Shown here piece after piece: positions 24,945-33,069 of a DNA stretch of 64,000 bases. How positions within the stretch are numbered: the first letter of the stretch is position 1; each line of letters opens with the position of its first letter. The notes beneath the pieces are model-generated. The model searched no databases. It worked only from the letters and a program-made list of their open reading frames with translations, and was not told the DNA's origin. Made by a program: the position numbers and the translations under genes. The stretch covers positions 1 to 64,000 of the forward strand of contig DASVWC010000111.1 in the NCBI GenBank assembly GCA_036389835.1, written 5' to 3'. Origin of the DNA: AC-37 sp036389835. GTDB lineage: Bacteria > Actinomycetota > Thermoleophilia > Solirubrobacterales > Thermoleophilaceae.

Positions 24945-26830
24945 CCCCGCGCGGCCTGGCCGCGGTCGCCGCGCTGGCCGCGGCGCTGCTTCCGGCGGCT
25001 CCGGCGCCCGCCAAGTCCTTCACGATCCCCGACGCCGAGGTGCAGGTGCGCGTGGCCCGCGACGGCGCCGTGCTCGTGCACGAGCGGATCACCTTCGACT
25101 ACCAGGGCCCGTTCAGCGGCGCCTACCGCGACGTCTCGCTGCGCGAGGGCGAGCGGATCGATCAGGTGAGCGTGTCCGAGGGCGGGCGGCGCTACTCGAA
25201 GGGCGGGTCGCTGAAGATCGGGACCGAGGGGCCGCCGTCGCAGTACGGAGCCGGCGTCGTGGACGGCAAGATGCGGATCGTCTGGCGCTACCGGGCGATC
25301 GACGAGCGCCGCACCTACTCGATCCGCTACCGGATGTCGGGGCTCGCGCGCGCCTACGACGACGTCGTGGACGTCAACCTCCAGGTCTGGGGCAGCACGT
25401 GGAAGGTCGGGCTCGGGCGGCTGCGGGCGTCGATGGCGGCGCCCGGCCCGGTGAGCGCGGAAAACGCGCGGGTCTTCGGCCACCCCGTGCACGTGGAGGG
25501 CGACACGACCTTCGCCGGCGGCGTGGCCAGGCTGCGCGCGCTGGACGTCCCGGACGAGCAATTCGTGGAGCTGCGGCTGCTGTTCCCGCGGCGGATGCTC
25601 GCCTCGACGGCGCGGGCGAAGGTCGAGGACGGCGCCGGGCGGCAGAAGATCATCGCCGAGGAGCGCGCCGACGCCGCCGACTACGAGGAGAGCCAGCGCA
25701 AGATCGACGACGCCGAGGATCACATCCCGCGGACCGTCCTCTACTTCCTCCTGCTCGCGATCGGTCCCGCGCTGGCGATCCTGGCGCTCGTGTGGCTGGT
25801 GCTCGCGCGCGAGCGCGGCGTGCCCGACTACGACCGCGAGTACGAACAGGAGCCGCCGTCCGAGGACCCGCCCGCGCTCGTCGGGCCGCTGCTGCGCCAG
25901 TCGACCAAGCCGGGCGGGCCGGAGTTCACCGCCACGCTCTTCGACCTGATCCGCCGCGGCTACTACAGGGCCGAGCACACGACGACCGAGAAGTGGAGCT
26001 GGGGGGCGCTCGGCAAGCGGCCGCAGGCCGACCTGGTGCTGTCGGAGGGGGACGCGGGCTCGGTCAGGCACTTCGAGAGGGGCGTGGTCACGATCGTGAA
26101 CCGCGCGATCAAGGCGGGGCCGCGGCGGCTGTCGGACCTGCCCGACGTGATCGAGGAGAAGCGCGAGCAGAACGCGCAGTCGTTCTCCTCGTGGCAGGAC
26201 AGCGTCGCGAGCGAGTTCGAGAAGCGCCGCTGGTACGACAACCGGGCGACCACGGCGATTCGCGTAGCGGGGCTCCTGATGGGCGCCGCCGCCGTGGTGC
26301 TCCTCTGGGTCGGGCTGAACGACTACGACGAGCGCGTCGCGAGCTGGACCGAGTGGGTGCAGATCGCCCTGGGGCTCGCGGCGATCGTCAACGCGGTGGT
26401 GCTGTTCTGGTCGCTGCGCAGCGAGCGCCTGCGCCGGCGCTGGACTCCCGCCGCGGCGCTCGAGGCGGCGCGCTGGCGGGCGTTCCGCCGCTACCTCCGC
26501 GACTTCCCGCGGCTGCACGAGGCGCCGCCGTCCTCGATAGCGCTCTGGGAGCGCCTGCTCGTGTACGGGATCGCCTTCGGCCTGGCCGAGCGCGTGATCC
26601 AGGCAGCGAAGATCGTGGGGCCGGAGGAGCTGGCACAGGCGAGCTACATCTACACGCCGGGCCTGGCGACCGGCGGCGACGACTTCTACTCGGGCGCGAG
26701 CATGTCCGGTCTCTCGAGCGACTTCTCGAGCGCCGTGGCGCCCCCGTCGAGCGGATCGGGCGGAGGCGGCGGCGGCTTCTCGGGCGGCGGGGGCGGCGGT
26801 GGAGGAGGCGGCGGCGGGGGCGCTTGGTGA
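24941..26830 (+). CDS. DUF2207 membrane protein with glycine-rich tail
   Basis: 629 residues. The signal peptide LTPRGLAAVAALAAALLPAA begins at CTG 24941, which overlaps the lemA stop as CTGA. No ATG or GTG occurs until after the signal, so CTG is the only start that keeps an export signal. The DUF2207 beta-rich domain (about 30-255) contains FSGAYRDVSLREGERID. Transmembrane helices lie at about 264-289 and in the 440-500 region, with cytoplasmic segments between, and the protein ends in a Ser/Gly run finishing GGGGGAW. It probably works with LemA in the envelope. Confidence 0.88.
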   Translation: MTPRGLAAVAALAAALLPAAPAPAKSFTIPDAEVQVRVARDGAVLVHERITFDYQGPFSGAYRDVSLREGERIDQVSVSEGGRRYSKGGSLKIGTEGPPSQYGAGVVDGKMRIVWRYRAIDERRTYSIRYRMSGLARAYDDVVDVNLQVWGSTWKVGLGRLRASMAAPGPVSAENARVFGHPVHVEGDTTFAGGVARLRALDVPDEQFVELRLLFPRRMLASTARAKVEDGAGRQKIIAEERADAADYEESQRKIDDAEDHIPRTVLYFLLLAIGPALAILALVWLVLARERGVPDYDREYEQEPPSEDPPALVGPLLRQSTKPGGPEFTATLFDLIRRGYYRAEHTTTEKWSWGALGKRPQADLVLSEGDAGSVRHFERGVVTIVNRAIKAGPRRLSDLPDVIEEKREQNAQSFSSWQDSVASEFEKRRWYDNRATTAIRVAGLLMGAAAVVLLWVGLNDYDERVASWTEWVQIALGLAAIVNAVVLFWSLRSERLRRRWTPAAALEAARWRAFRRYLRDFPRLHEAPPSSIALWERLLVYGIAFGLAERVIQAAKIVGPEELAQASYIYTPGLATGGDDFYSGASMSGLSSDFSSAVAPPSSGSGGGGGGFSGGGGGGGGGGGGGAW

Positions 26831-26845
26831 GGGCGCTAAGACGGC

Positions 26846-27982
26846 CTAGTCAGCTCCGTCGGTGGCATCTTCCGGCATCCAGAGGCCGCGTGCGAAGGCG
26901 ATCTGCGCGAGGGTCTGCCCCTCCGGCTCGACCGTGAAGCGATTCGCGACACCTGTCTTGAAGGGCTTCCGATCGAGCCCGAAGACATCGGTCCAGAGCC
27001 GGTAGAACACGTCGGAGGGCGGAAGGGCCTCGTAGGGATCGGACTCGGTCGGCCGCCACTCGAATCGTGGGCTCGCTCCGTTCGGCGCGTTGATGCGCAC
27101 CTGTAGTGCGGGGTTGTCCGCGGCGAACGACGCGCGCCGGTGGAGCGGGAGCCGGTCCTTCGCGATCCAGAGCTTCTGCCCGTCCTGGAGCACTCCGTGC
27201 TGAAGGAGGATCGGGAGGATCGGCGGCTGGCGGCGCCGGGTCGTGTTCTCCGTCCGCTTGCGATCTTCCCGGCGGCGAACCGTGAGGTCGAACTCCTCCT
27301 CGCCAGGTAATGGCAGGATCCGCTCGAACGACAGGGAGTAGCGCTTTTCGGTGTCCTCGAACAGGCGCACGGCGATGGCTTCGATCGGCATGTCGTAGAC
27401 GTCCCCCAGCCATTTGACGGTCTTCAGCACCCGTCGAGGGAAGTCCGGTGCGAGCAGCTTGATCCGCACGTGTTGACTCGGTTCCCAGTCCTCGAAGTCA
27501 TCCAGTTCGAGGAACTGCGTGATCGTGGCCTTGGCCTGATCCAAGGACGCAGGCTCGGTGGCGGGACCCGGGCCCGCGGGCTGTTCGTTCCCGGCCGCCG
27601 GCGGTGCTGTGACCGCTGCATCGCGTCGCAGAGTCCTGAGCAGCGTGTGCGCGAGCTCCGCGGTTGTGCGCGCCGCGTACGCGCCGGCGTAGCCCAGTGC
27701 CTGGAGATCCGTGACGCGGAAGTTCTCCGTGACCTTGAGCTCGATCAGTACGAGCTCGCCGGAGTCGTCGATCGCAAGCACGTCGAGCCGCCCCTGATCT
27801 TCCTCGAACTCCGCGAGCTGCCGGCCGAGAACCAGCAGGCGCTCGCCCACGAGCTCCGGACATTCGACGATCCAGCGCTCGAGCGTCAGCTCGTCGATGC
27901 GACCTTGAAAGGCCACCGGACTCAAGACCGAAGCGGTCTGACCAGAGACCTCCAACAGCTTGGGTGCGAACTCGCGCGCCAC
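26846..27982 (-). CDS. PD-(D/E)XK-like nuclease-domain protein (NucS/DUF91-like N-terminus)
   Basis: 378 residues from GTG 27982, which has GGGAGG five bases upstream. The N-terminal half has the nuclease core: ELTLERWIVECPELVGERLL, GRLDVLAIDDSGELVLIELK (Asp and E-x-K of the PD-(D/E)XK fold) and LQALGYAGAYA. The C-terminal half (about 170-378) is strand-rich and unrecognised. The gene is less G+C-rich than its neighbours (74 of 120 bases in 27241-27360, against 47 of 60 at 26401-26460). It starts 50 bases beyond the tRNA-Pro 3' end. I infer horizontal acquisition at a tRNA; defence or repair roles are both possible. Confidence 0.7.
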   Translation of the reverse strand: MAREFAPKLLEVSGQTASVLSPVAFQGRIDELTLERWIVECPELVGERLLVLGRQLAEFEEDQGRLDVLAIDDSGELVLIELKVTENFRVTDLQALGYAGAYAARTTAELAHTLLRTLRRDAAVTAPPAAGNEQPAGPGPATEPASLDQAKATITQFLELDDFEDWEPSQHVRIKLLAPDFPRRVLKTVKWLGDVYDMPIEAIAVRLFEDTEKRYSLSFERILPLPGEEEFDLTVRRREDRKRTENTTRRRQPPILPILLQHGVLQDGQKLWIAKDRLPLHRRASFAADNPALQVRINAPNGASPRFEWRPTESDPYEALPPSDVFYRLWTDVFGLDRKPFKTGVANRFTVEPEGQTLAQIAFARGLWMPEDATDGAD

Positions 27983-27987
27983 CAGAT

Positions 27988-27993
27988 CCTCCC
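27988..27993 (-). promoter_or_regulatory. Shine-Dalgarno GGGAGG that decides the nuclease start
   Basis: GGGAGG with five-base spacing to GTG 27982. The open frame continues to a GTG at 28012, but that codon has no ribosome-binding site and lies only 19 bases from the tRNA. Confidence 0.6.
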
Positions 27994-28031
27994 GGCGATT
28001 ATGGCCCAGCACAGCGGACCCGGCTGCGAAA

Positions 28032-28105
28032 TCGGGGCGCCCGGATTTGAACCGGGGACCTCACCGACCCGAACGGTGCGCGCTACCAGGCTGCGCCACG
28101 CCCCG
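28032..28105 (-). tRNA. tRNA-Pro (anticodon CGG)
   Basis: 74 nt, minus strand. Acceptor CGGGGCG pairs with CGCCCCG; discriminator A; CCA not encoded. The anticodon stem CACCG/CGGTG encloses TTCGGGT (anticodon CGG). The T arm is CCCGG-TTCAAAT-CCGGG. D arm GCGC/GCGC. A gene of atypical composition follows on the same strand. Confidence 0.95.
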
Positions 28106-28138
28106 AAGACGGGGTCAGTCTAGCCGCCGTCCGAGCGC

Positions 28139-28873
28139 TCACCGCGCCGCCTCGAGCTCGGCCACGGCCTCCTCGACGAGCAGCGCCACGCGCTCGCCGG
28201 GCAACTCGCCCTCCAGGGGGTCGGACCCCGTGCGGAGCGGCCCGCCGCGGCGCGCCTCCAGCGCCAGCGCCACCAGTCGCGGGTCCGACCCGCTCTGCAT
28301 CGCCCAGTCCGCGGCCTCCGCCTTGCTCAGCCAGTCGCCCGCCAGCGCGAAGCGCGCGGCGCGGCAGGCGTTCAGGACCGTGTCGGGCGACTCCGGCCCC
28401 TCCGCCGCCGCCCAGCGCAGGCCCGCGACCAGCGCGTCGACCAGGTCGCCCCGCGGCACCGGTCCGATCAGCTCGCGAACCGGCGGACCGCTCAGCGAGC
28501 AGCCGCGGTCGCGCGCCATCGCGAGGTCGAGCAGGTACCGGTGCGCCGGCTCCCCGCCGCGCTCGGTCCGCAGCCGGTCGCCGTCCGCGCCCGTGACGAG
28601 GTCGAGCTCGAACTCGAGTGTGGCGGTGGGCGCCGCCGCCTGCTCGACGCGGTACACGACCAGCTCGAGCCTCCGCGCCGGGCACGGCAGCGCCGAGTGC
28701 AGCAGGGGCGCCGCCACCGCCTCGGGGTCTCCCACCGGCTCGGGCGCGATCGCGGCCACGTCGAGGTCGCTGACGCCCGGCACGTAGTCGCCGAGCGGGG
28801 CCGAGCCGATCAGCACCGCGTGCATGCCCGGCAGCCGCCGGACGAGCTCCGCGAGGTAGTCCGCGTGGATCAG
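28139..28873 (-). CDS. nucleotidyltransferase-domain protein (aminoglycoside adenylyltransferase-like)
   Basis: 244 residues. The nucleotidyltransferase motif is AVLIGSAPLGDYVPGVSDLD (GS-x-G and D-x-D). A C-terminal helical DUF4111-like domain contains VLNACRAARFALAGDWLSKAEAADWAM, as in AadA-type enzymes. Substrate unknown; many chromosomal homologues are not resistance genes. An ATG exists at 28825, but the preceding sixteen codons (IHADYLAELVRRLPG) form the family's first helix. The frame begins at CTG 28873, overlapping the msrA TGA as CTGA, so CTG is the likely start. Confidence 0.78.
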   Translation of the reverse strand: MIHADYLAELVRRLPGMHAVLIGSAPLGDYVPGVSDLDVAAIAPEPVGDPEAVAAPLLHSALPCPARRLELVVYRVEQAAAPTATLEFELDLVTGADGDRLRTERGGEPAHRYLLDLAMARDRGCSLSGPPVRELIGPVPRGDLVDALVAGLRWAAAEGPESPDTVLNACRAARFALAGDWLSKAEAADWAMQSGSDPRLVALALEARRGGPLRTGSDPLEGELPGERVALLVEEAVAELEAAR

Positions 28874-29520
28874 GAGGCCGCGAGCCCGACCGGGCAGCTC
28901 ACGCCGGTCCCGCCCAGGCCGCAGTAGCCGTTCGGGACCTTGTGCAGGTACTGCTGGTGGTAGGCCTCGGCGTAGTAGAAGTCGCCCGCCGCGCCGATCT
29001 CGGTGGTGATGTCGCCGAAGCCCTGCTCGCGCAGGCGCGCGGCGAACATCTCCCGCGACCCCTCCGCCAGCTCGCGCTGGCGCTCGTCGTGCCAGTGGAT
29101 CAGCGAGCGGTACTGCGTGCCGACGTCGTTGCCCTGGCGCATCCCCTGCGTCGGGTCGTGGCCCTCCCAGAAGATCCGCAGCATCTCCTCGTAGCTCGTC
29201 TTATCGGGGTCGAAGACGGCGAGCACGACCTCGGTGTGGCCCGTGCTGCCGGAGCAGACCTCCTCGTACGTCGGGTTCGGGGTGTACCCGCCCGCGTACC
29301 CGACGGCGGTCGTCCACACGCCGTCGGCCTGCCAGAACATCCGCTCGGCGCCCCAGAAGCAGCCCATTCCGAAGACCGCCCGCTCGAGCCCCTCCGGGAA
29401 CGGCGGGAGCATCGGGTTGCCGAGGACGTCGTGCGCGGGCGGCACCGGCATCTGCTGGGAGCGGCCGGGCAGCGCCCGCTCGGGGTCGATCATCTTGGTC
29501 TTTTCGCGGAGGAAGAGCAT
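28870..29520 (-). CDS. msrA: peptide methionine sulfoxide reductase MsrA
   Basis: Reduces methionine-S-sulfoxide in proteins. 216 residues from ATG 29520 (MLFLREKTKM, the usual actinobacterial N-terminus); ATGs at 29529 and 29532 are alternatives, and GGAGG lies between them and the chosen start. The catalytic Cys is in FGMGCFWGAER (C54), with family blocks YAGGYTPNPTYEEVCSG and EAYHQQYL. Resolving Cys residues are in the C-terminal GYCGLGGTGVSCPVG. It is coupled to the following nucleotidyltransferase gene. Confidence 0.95.
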   Translation of the reverse strand: MLFLREKTKMIDPERALPGRSQQMPVPPAHDVLGNPMLPPFPEGLERAVFGMGCFWGAERMFWQADGVWTTAVGYAGGYTPNPTYEEVCSGSTGHTEVVLAVFDPDKTSYEEMLRIFWEGHDPTQGMRQGNDVGTQYRSLIHWHDERQRELAEGSREMFAARLREQGFGDITTEIGAAGDFYYAEAYHQQYLHKVPNGYCGLGGTGVSCPVGLAAS

Positions 29521-29541
29521 CGCCTCCATCATAGGTCTCGG

Positions 29542-29997
29542 GTGAAGTCGATTCGCAACATGCTGCTGCGGACGGTCTACCGCGCCGGCCATCCGCTCGC
29601 GCGCGCGTACTGGCGGGCGGCCCAGCCGCGCCGGCGCGGCGTGAAGTGCGTACTCACGCGCGGGCGCGAGGTCCTGCTCGTACGCCACACCTACGGGTCG
29701 GCCACGCGCTGGGAGCTGCCGGGCGGCGGCGTGAAGCGCGGCGAGGAGCCGCACGACGCGGCGCGGCGCGAGGCGCGCGAGGAGCTGGGGCTCGACATCG
29801 ACGACTGGCGCCTGCTCGGCGACCTGTTCGAGCGGATCGACGGCAAGCGCGACACGCTCTGGTGCTACACGGCCGCCGTCGAGGGCCGCGCGATCGTGAC
29901 CGACGGGGCGGAGATCGCGGAGGCGCGCTGGTTCGGCCGCGACGCCCTCCCGGCGGACGTGCACCGCTACATCGGCAGGATCCTGGCGCTCGGCTAG
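29542..29997 (+). CDS. Nudix hydrolase
   Basis: 151 residues from GTG 29542; a second candidate is ATG 29560. The Nudix box reads GGVKRGEEPHDAARREAREE followed by LGLD, fitting GX5EX7REUXEEXGU. The LVRHTYGSATRWELPGGG strand precedes it. Such NUDIX enzymes hydrolyse nucleoside diphosphates linked to another moiety; substrate unknown. It diverges from msrA by about 20 bases, which could share a stress-responsive promoter region. The stop shares CTAG with the convergent hydrolase gene. Confidence 0.9.
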   Translation: MKSIRNMLLRTVYRAGHPLARAYWRAAQPRRRGVKCVLTRGREVLLVRHTYGSATRWELPGGGVKRGEEPHDAARREAREELGLDIDDWRLLGDLFERIDGKRDTLWCYTAAVEGRAIVTDGAEIAEARWFGRDALPADVHRYIGRILALG

Positions 29998-31997
29998 GCG
30001 CGGACGATCGTGGTCGGGGCGCCCTTGTTGCAGCCCCGGTACTTGCGCGTGGAGATCGTCTTCTTGCCGCTCGCGTGCTGGGCGACGATCCGCAGCGTGT
30101 GGTTGCCCTTCGCGAACTTCGGCAGGACCAGGCGCGTGACGCGCTTGCCGCGCACGGTCTTGACCTTCTTGCCGTCGAGGTAGGCGGTCGCGCGCACGAT
30201 CCGCCCGCCGCGCGGCTGCTTGATCCGGAAGGCGAACTTGCGCCTGTCCACGCAGTCGCCGCCGCCGCTCTGCTCGACCGGCGTGCAGTCGCGCAGGGCC
30301 TCGGGCAGCGGGAAGCCGTTCACCGTGTTGTCGCTGATCAGATTCGCCGGGAGCTGGAACGGCTCGGTGCGGAGATAGTCCTCGAGGTAGAGCGCGCTCG
30401 TGCCCTCGAGGTCTTGCGTCCGCCGGCACTGGATGAACGGCAGCGAGATCGACGCGCTCTTGACGGTCACGTCCTGCCCGGTGGGCACGTGCACGAACCA
30501 GCCCTGGTTGGCGCCGCTGAGCATCACGCCGACGCGGTGGCCGCGCGGCAGCTTCCAATCCTGGTCGTAGAGGTCGAAGCTGACCCGCCCCGACCCGTCC
30601 AGGAGGTACGCATGCCGCGAGATGATCGTGGCCCGCCCCTTGTCGTCCACGTCGTAGACGTCGGCGACGAGGTTGGCGTTCGCCGGCGCGTCGACGTCGA
30701 CGGTCACCCGGGGGGTGCCGGACAGCTCGGCGTCGTTCTGGAGCGGTGGCGAGAAGGTCCAGATAGGCGGCGTGGAGCCGTCGTTGTACCCGCTCTCGGT
30801 GCCGTCGTCGGTGTAGGTGCCGGTCTTGAGGGGGGCGTTGAGCGCGACCGCGTCCTTGGGCGGCCAGTTCTGCTCGCTGCGCCACTTGCCGTCGTTCGTC
30901 TGGAGCGCGACCGGCGGGTCCTTCGAGACCGGAGCCTCGCTGTCGGGCTTGCCCGCCACGTACCGGTCGTAGAAGCGCATGGCCTCCTCGAACCAGGTCG
31001 CGCGGCCCATCGCCAGCCGCCCCTCCGAGTCCTTGTCGTTGCCACGGACGTGGTCCCACGGGCCGAGCCAGGCGCGCTTCGGCCCCTGGAGCGTGTTGAA
31101 GTACTCGGCCGTGCCGTCGGGGTCGGTGTTGAACTCGAGCAGGCCCTGCGTCAGGAAGAACGGCGTGCGCGCGCCCTTCGAGCGGTTGATCAGGTGGCGG
31201 TCCTTCCAGTACTGCGAGTCGTGGTCGGGGTCCTGCTGGTCGGCGAAGTTGAAGGCCGGGCAGCCGGGCCGCTGGAGGTCGTTGAGGGCCGACTCCTGGT
31301 AGGCGAGCGTGTCGGGGGCGGCCCCGGGGCTCGCGGCGATGCCGTTGTAGAGGTTCGGCGTGGCTGCGTTGTTCGGGTAGCGGACGCGGTTCGCCCACAG
31401 GTAGCGGTACATGTCGTAGAGCGGCTCCTGCGCGATCACGGCGGCGAGCCCCTTCGGCTGCTGGACGATCCCGAGCATCCCGGTCACGGCGTCGTAGGAC
31501 TTGCCGTACATCCCGACCCTGCCGGTGGACCACGGCTGGCTGGCGGCCCACTCGACGGCGGCCTTCACGTCGGCCTGCTCGCCGGGGCCGGCCCAGTCGA
31601 GACAGCCGTTGCTGCCGCCGAAGCCGCGCAGGTCCACCTGGATCCAGGTGTAGCCGCGCTCGAACACCTTCGCGCCGTTGATGAAGTCGTAGAAGCGGTC
31701 GGACGGGCCGCCGGTGAGCGGGTCGTAGGGCGAGTCCTGCGCCAGCCCGAGCGGCCCGAGCTGGCCCGAGTGGTTGAAGTACGGGCCGATCGAGAGGATG
31801 ACCGGCGTCTTGGCGTTCTCGGGGAGGCCCTTGGGCCGGAAGACGTCGGCGTAGAGCTTCACGCCGTCGGTCGAGTCGATCGTGGCCGACTTGACGTCGG
31901 CGCCCGGCGGCGGGTCAGCCGCCTCGGCGGCCGGGGTGAGCAGCACGAGGAGCGCCGCGAGCGGCGCGATCGTTCGGCGGAGCCCCTGCCAGAGCAC
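29994..31997 (-). CDS. secreted CocE/NonD-type (S15, X-Pro dipeptidyl-peptidase-like) hydrolase
   Basis: 667 residues with a Sec signal (APLAALLVLLTPAAEAA). The alpha/beta-hydrolase domain has ADVFRPKGLPENAKTPVIL, VDLRGFGGSNG and the nucleophile elbow GMYGKSYDAVTG (Ser167). The X-Pro C-terminal jelly-roll (about 395-560) contains VTVDVDAPANANLVADVYDV and LPRGHRVGVMLSGANQ. A short Ig-like C-terminus ends RKYRGCNKGAPTTIVRA. Possible activities are X-Pro peptidase, acylase or esterase. GTG start. Confidence 0.88.
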   Translation of the reverse strand: MLWQGLRRTIAPLAALLVLLTPAAEAADPPPGADVKSATIDSTDGVKLYADVFRPKGLPENAKTPVILSIGPYFNHSGQLGPLGLAQDSPYDPLTGGPSDRFYDFINGAKVFERGYTWIQVDLRGFGGSNGCLDWAGPGEQADVKAAVEWAASQPWSTGRVGMYGKSYDAVTGMLGIVQQPKGLAAVIAQEPLYDMYRYLWANRVRYPNNAATPNLYNGIAASPGAAPDTLAYQESALNDLQRPGCPAFNFADQQDPDHDSQYWKDRHLINRSKGARTPFFLTQGLLEFNTDPDGTAEYFNTLQGPKRAWLGPWDHVRGNDKDSEGRLAMGRATWFEEAMRFYDRYVAGKPDSEAPVSKDPPVALQTNDGKWRSEQNWPPKDAVALNAPLKTGTYTDDGTESGYNDGSTPPIWTFSPPLQNDAELSGTPRVTVDVDAPANANLVADVYDVDDKGRATIISRHAYLLDGSGRVSFDLYDQDWKLPRGHRVGVMLSGANQGWFVHVPTGQDVTVKSASISLPFIQCRRTQDLEGTSALYLEDYLRTEPFQLPANLISDNTVNGFPLPEALRDCTPVEQSGGGDCVDRRKFAFRIKQPRGGRIVRATAYLDGKKVKTVRGKRVTRLVLPKFAKGNHTLRIVAQHASGKKTISTRKYRGCNKGAPTTIVRA

Positions 31998-32118
31998 GCC
32001 GCGATGTTAGCGGCGCCGCTTGGAGCGTCACGACCGCCGACGACCTAGGCTTCAGCGCCTGGCGGGGCTCTTGGCGCATCGGCAACTTTTCAGCGCTACA
32101 CGGGTTGATGCGCGCAGG

Positions 32119-33057
32119 ATGGTCGTGCGGCTCGCGCTCGTGCTCGCATGCGGCGTCGCCCTGGTCGCACCGGGCGCGGCGGGCGCCGCCGACGGCGAGC
32201 TGCGCTCGCTCGGGACCGCTCGCTCGCCGGTGCTCACCGACGGCACCCGCTACGCGGCCTTCCTCTCGGACCCCACCCACCTGACCGTCCGCGACGACGC
32301 CCGCGAGCGCAGCTTCGAGGTCTCGAACCCGCCCGGCTGCCGGCCGGTGGCCCTCGGCGGCGGCGCGCGCCTGCTGCGCGAGTGCCCGCCCGAGGAGCCC
32401 CCGCCGGGCGAGCCGGCCGCCGAGCACCACTACGAGGTCGTGAACCTGACCCAGGAGACCGTGAACGACGTGCCGACCAGGCCCGGCGACGTCTTCACCG
32501 ACGTGGGGCTGCGCTGGCTCGGCGGCGAGGCGCGGCCCGAGCCCGGCCACGTGGAGCTCACGTACGTGGACTGGCGCACCGGGCGCCGGGTGGGATTCGG
32601 CGAGGACCCGTCCGACGCGCGCGTGACGCGCGACCTCGACAGCCCGACGCTGGCGCCACTCGCCCCGCCGCGCCCCGCCGACTACGCCGTGGTGGCCGAC
32701 GGGCCGTTCACCGCCGCGCACACCGGCCGCGACCCGCAGGGCCGGCCTGCCTACCTCGACCTCTACCGCGGCACCACCGAGCGCAAGTTCGGCCAGCGCC
32801 TGGCGCGGCTCGAGCGCTGCGGCGCGACCGCGTGCCGCTCGATCACGATCGGCGGCGGCCTCGTCACCTGGGTCAAGGGCCGCCAGGTGCGCGGCCGGGC
32901 GATCCGCGGCGGCCAGCGCGTGCTGGTGCGGATCGCGCCCGGCGCCAGCGCCGCCGGGCTGCGCGCCACGCACACGCGGGCGACCGTCTACGTGGCGCTG
33001 TTCAAGGGCGAGGACGACTCGAGCGGCTTCCGGCTCTACGCGCTCGACTGGCGCTGA
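32119..33057 (+). CDS. secreted protein of unknown function
   Basis: 312 residues from ATG 32119, chosen because the Sec signal (LALVLACGVALVAPGAAGAA) begins there; the open frame extends further without coding character. The mature protein is strand-rich with repeated TRYAAFL-, VTWVKGRQV-type stretches, perhaps a small beta-propeller like the one encoded at 17140. Cys pairs at PGCRP and ECPPEE, CGATAC. No family recognised. The 121-bp gap upstream holds no clear promoter. Confidence 0.65.
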   Translation: MVVRLALVLACGVALVAPGAAGAADGELRSLGTARSPVLTDGTRYAAFLSDPTHLTVRDDARERSFEVSNPPGCRPVALGGGARLLRECPPEEPPPGEPAAEHHYEVVNLTQETVNDVPTRPGDVFTDVGLRWLGGEARPEPGHVELTYVDWRTGRRVGFGEDPSDARVTRDLDSPTLAPLAPPRPADYAVVADGPFTAAHTGRDPQGRPAYLDLYRGTTERKFGQRLARLERCGATACRSITIGGGLVTWVKGRQVRGRAIRGGQRVLVRIAPGASAAGLRATHTRATVYVALFKGEDDSSGFRLYALDWR

Positions 33058-33069
33058 GCCGGGCCGCGA

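Noticed and set aside
26750..26830. Glycine-codon run as possible simple-sequence repeat
   Set aside because: Ends of DUF2207 proteins are commonly Gly-rich; it stays in frame and is part of the gene.
26820..26850. Search for a duplicated tRNA-Pro 3' end marking an integrated element
   Set aside because: No copy of the T-arm/acceptor sequence was found at the far side of the nuclease gene.
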